5,250 nt of DNA from Piscirickettsiaceae bacterium (GTDB lineage: Bacteria; Pseudomonadota; Gammaproteobacteria; Methylococcales; Cycloclasticaceae): assembly GCA_002401365.1 (NCBI GenBank), contig NVSW01000021.1, positions 1-5,250 on the forward strand, given 5' to 3'. This document shows positions 3,688 through 5,250 of the stretch, piece after piece. Within the stretch, counting starts at the first letter, position 1. Every line of letters starts with the position of its first letter. A program made the position numbers and the translations under genes. Under the pieces are notes generated by a model that was not told the origin of the DNA, ran no database searches, and saw only the letters and a program-made list of their open reading frames with translations.

Positions 3688-5250
3688 TTAAAGACCTAAA
3701 CGAGTCTTTGTTTCAGCCGTTACATCACCTTCTGGTGACCAGCCTCGTTCAGCATAGTATTCAGGAAGCATTTTTGCCAACCCACTTACTTTGCCTTCAG
3801 CAGGGCCTGATGTTGCAGGCTCTAATAGCAGTCTTGGTGGTAATTTATCAGCAGAAGCACCTACGCCAGCTGCTTCGTTGTATAAACGCTCTAAGTTCCA
3901 TATACGTTCGCCAATTTCGCCTAAACGCTCTGGCGTCCACTCACCTTCACAAGCTGCATTCAATTGTGGAGCCACGTCTTCTAGTGACCATGCAAATGAT
4001 GTAAAGATACAAATACCCGCCGAGTCAAACGCTGCCGTTGCATTTTGGAATGCAATTTGTAACCCTGCTTTGCCTTCAGTTTCTAAAGGATCTGTTTTAA
4101 TAGGAATGCCTAATACTTCAGACGCCACTGTATAACCACGTAAGTGACATGCGCCACGGTTAGATGTTGCATAACCTAGGCCCATACCTTGAATAGCACG
4201 AGGATCATATGCTGGGAATTCTTGGCCACGAACTGTCATAGATAATTCTGGTCGACCGTGTTTAGCACAGAAACGCGCTGAACCTTGACCAAGCTCTAGA
4301 CCAAAGCCTTCAGCTTTAGCAACAAGCTCAGTACATTCAATCATCGCCTTAGCATTACCAAAGTTAAGTTCAATGCCGCCCGTGTCTTCAGTAGTAATCA
4401 CGCCTTCTTCAAACATTTCCATTGCGGCAGCAATGGTAGAGCCTAATGATATCGGATCTAAGCCTTGTTCGTTACAAACAAACTGCGCATACGTCAGCGC
4501 ATCAAGATCATCAATACCGGTATCACTGCCTAGTGCCCAAGCTGCTTCATATTCTAAACCGCCTGAATTAGCATGATAGCTATGGTGTAAATCGTCTTTG
4601 TTTTGTATTGAGAAATGTTGTGGGTCAATCGTTGCAATACGACCACAAGAAATAGTACAAGCAAAACAACCGGCATTTCTTGTTAGGTTTGGCTTGCCAT
4701 CGCTTTCGCGTGGCTCAAGCATTGCTTCACCTGAAATTTTAGACGCACCAGCAAACACACTGTCTTTATAGTTATGGGTTGGTTGCGCACCCATTTCGTT
4801 AATAACGTTCATTAACACTTGCGTGCCTAATGCTGGAAGACCTTCGCCTGTCACTGCATTTTCTGCCAATATTTTTTTCGCTGCTGTTGTTGCTTCGAAG
4901 AATGCTTTAGGGTCATTTACCGTTACGCCTTTGCTGCCACGTAAGGCAATCGCTTTAACGTTTTTAGAGCCCATAACCGTACCCACACCAGAACGGCCAG
5001 CCGCACGATGCAAATCATTGATAATGGCTGAGTAAAGTACACCTTTTTCACCTGGCACACCAATCGCTGCAATACGCAGCTGAGGGTCTTGATGCTTAGC
5101 ATGTAGCCATTCATCTGTTTCCCATACTGATTTACCCCAAATTTCATCTGCAGGTAAAATCTCAGCTTTATCATCATTAATGCTGATGTAAACAGGTGTT
5201 GGTGATTTACCTTCTAGAATAATCATATCCCAGCCAGCACATTTCATTTC
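3688..5250 (-). CDS. aor: Tungsten-dependent aldehyde:ferredoxin oxidoreductase, catalytic subunit, N-terminus beyond window
   Basis: AOR oxidises aldehydes to carboxylic acids using a bis-tungstopterin cofactor and one [4Fe-4S] cluster; under strong reduction it can run in reverse. The frame is open to the right edge (Glu before the MKCAGWDMIILEGKS segment), so the ATG at 5247 is internal. About 95 residues are missing, judged from Pyrococcus AOR. Numbering from that Met: AAGRSGVGTVMGSKNVKAI at 82-100; CFACTISC (CxxCxxxC) at 194-201 for the cluster; GLEYE at 230-234; DPRAIQGMGLGYATSNRG at 348-365 with CHLRGY; and DSAGIC at 408-413, giving the fourth cluster cysteine and pterin contacts. The C-terminus (YYAERGW... 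LGL) is typical and complete. It is probably AorB of an AorABC-type enzyme, with the FAD subunit downstream. Motifs support AOR over other members of the family, but the substrate range cannot be read. Confidence 0.93.
   Translation of the reverse strand, partial: EMKCAGWDMIILEGKSPTPVYISINDDKAEILPADEIWGKSVWETDEWLHAKHQDPQLRIAAIGVPGEKGVLYSAIINDLHRAAGRSGVGTVMGSKNVKAIALRGSKGVTVNDPKAFFEATTAAKKILAENAVTGEGLPALGTQVLMNVINEMGAQPTHNYKDSVFAGASKISGEAMLEPRESDGKPNLTRNAGCFACTISCGRIATIDPQHFSIQNKDDLHHSYHANSGGLEYEAAWALGSDTGIDDLDALTYAQFVCNEQGLDPISLGSTIAAAMEMFEEGVITTEDTGGIELNFGNAKAMIECTELVAKAEGFGLELGQGSARFCAKHGRPELSMTVRGQEFPAYDPRAIQGMGLGYATSNRGACHLRGYTVASEVLGIPIKTDPLETEGKAGLQIAFQNATAAFDSAGICIFTSFAWSLEDVAPQLNAACEGEWTPERLGEIGERIWNLERLYNEAAGVGASADKLPPRLLLEPATSGPAEGKVSGLAKMLPEYYAERGWSPEGDVTAETKTRLGL

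Noticed and set aside
3791..4135. 114-codon open frame on the plus strand
   Set aside because: It is antisense to conserved AOR coding sequence and has no family resemblance.
5245..5247. ATG at 5247 as the AOR start
   Set aside because: The frame stays open to the window edge, and KCAGWDMIILEGKS matches an internal segment of AOR proteins, so the real start lies beyond the window.

Overview
The window reads as chromosomal DNA of a gammaproteobacterium, probably aquatic or marine. It is moderately AT-rich throughout. HemW and PyrE resemble the enterobacterial proteins closely: the PyrE catalytic residues fall at the same positions as I recall for Salmonella PyrE. A small CPXCG cysteine-rich protein of the type common in gammaproteobacteria lies between them. 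I cannot name a genus. No mobile element, CRISPR array or RNA gene was seen, and no stretch longer than about 100 bases lacks a gene.

Left part (1-1768, + strand): the 3' three quarters of hemW (radical-SAM-family heme chaperone), a 65-residue CPXCG protein whose start codon overlaps the hemW stop (TAATG), an 88-bp gap holding a 14-bp perfect palindrome and a weak promoter candidate, and a complete pyrE (orotate phosphoribosyltransferase, pyrimidine synthesis). These are housekeeping genes.

Right part (1765-5250, - strand, read from right to left): the C-terminal 520 codons of a tungsten-dependent aldehyde:ferredoxin oxidoreductase (AOR) running off the right edge; an intrinsic terminator-like hairpin; a 422-residue FAD/NAD(P)H oxidoreductase; an 86-residue MoaD/ThiS-like sulfur carrier ending in Gly-Gly; and a 98-residue protein of unknown function ending in Gly-Gly-Gly. 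The last three genes are joined by TAATG stop/start overlaps. This layout matches the bacterial three-subunit AOR type (AorABC of Aromatoleum), in which an Fe-S subunit links the tungsten subunit to an FAD subunit that reacts with NAD. The Fe-S subunit would lie beyond the right edge. The likely job is oxidation of aldehydes to carboxylic acids with electrons passed to NAD+, or the reverse. The MoaD-like protein would supply sulfur for the tungstopterin cofactor.

The two halves converge: the stop codons of pyrE and of the triple-glycine protein share one CTAG palindrome, with no terminator between them. The least understood element is the triple-glycine-tailed protein next to a Gly-Gly-tailed sulfur carrier. 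The intercistronic terminator inside the AOR cluster is the clearest regulatory feature.
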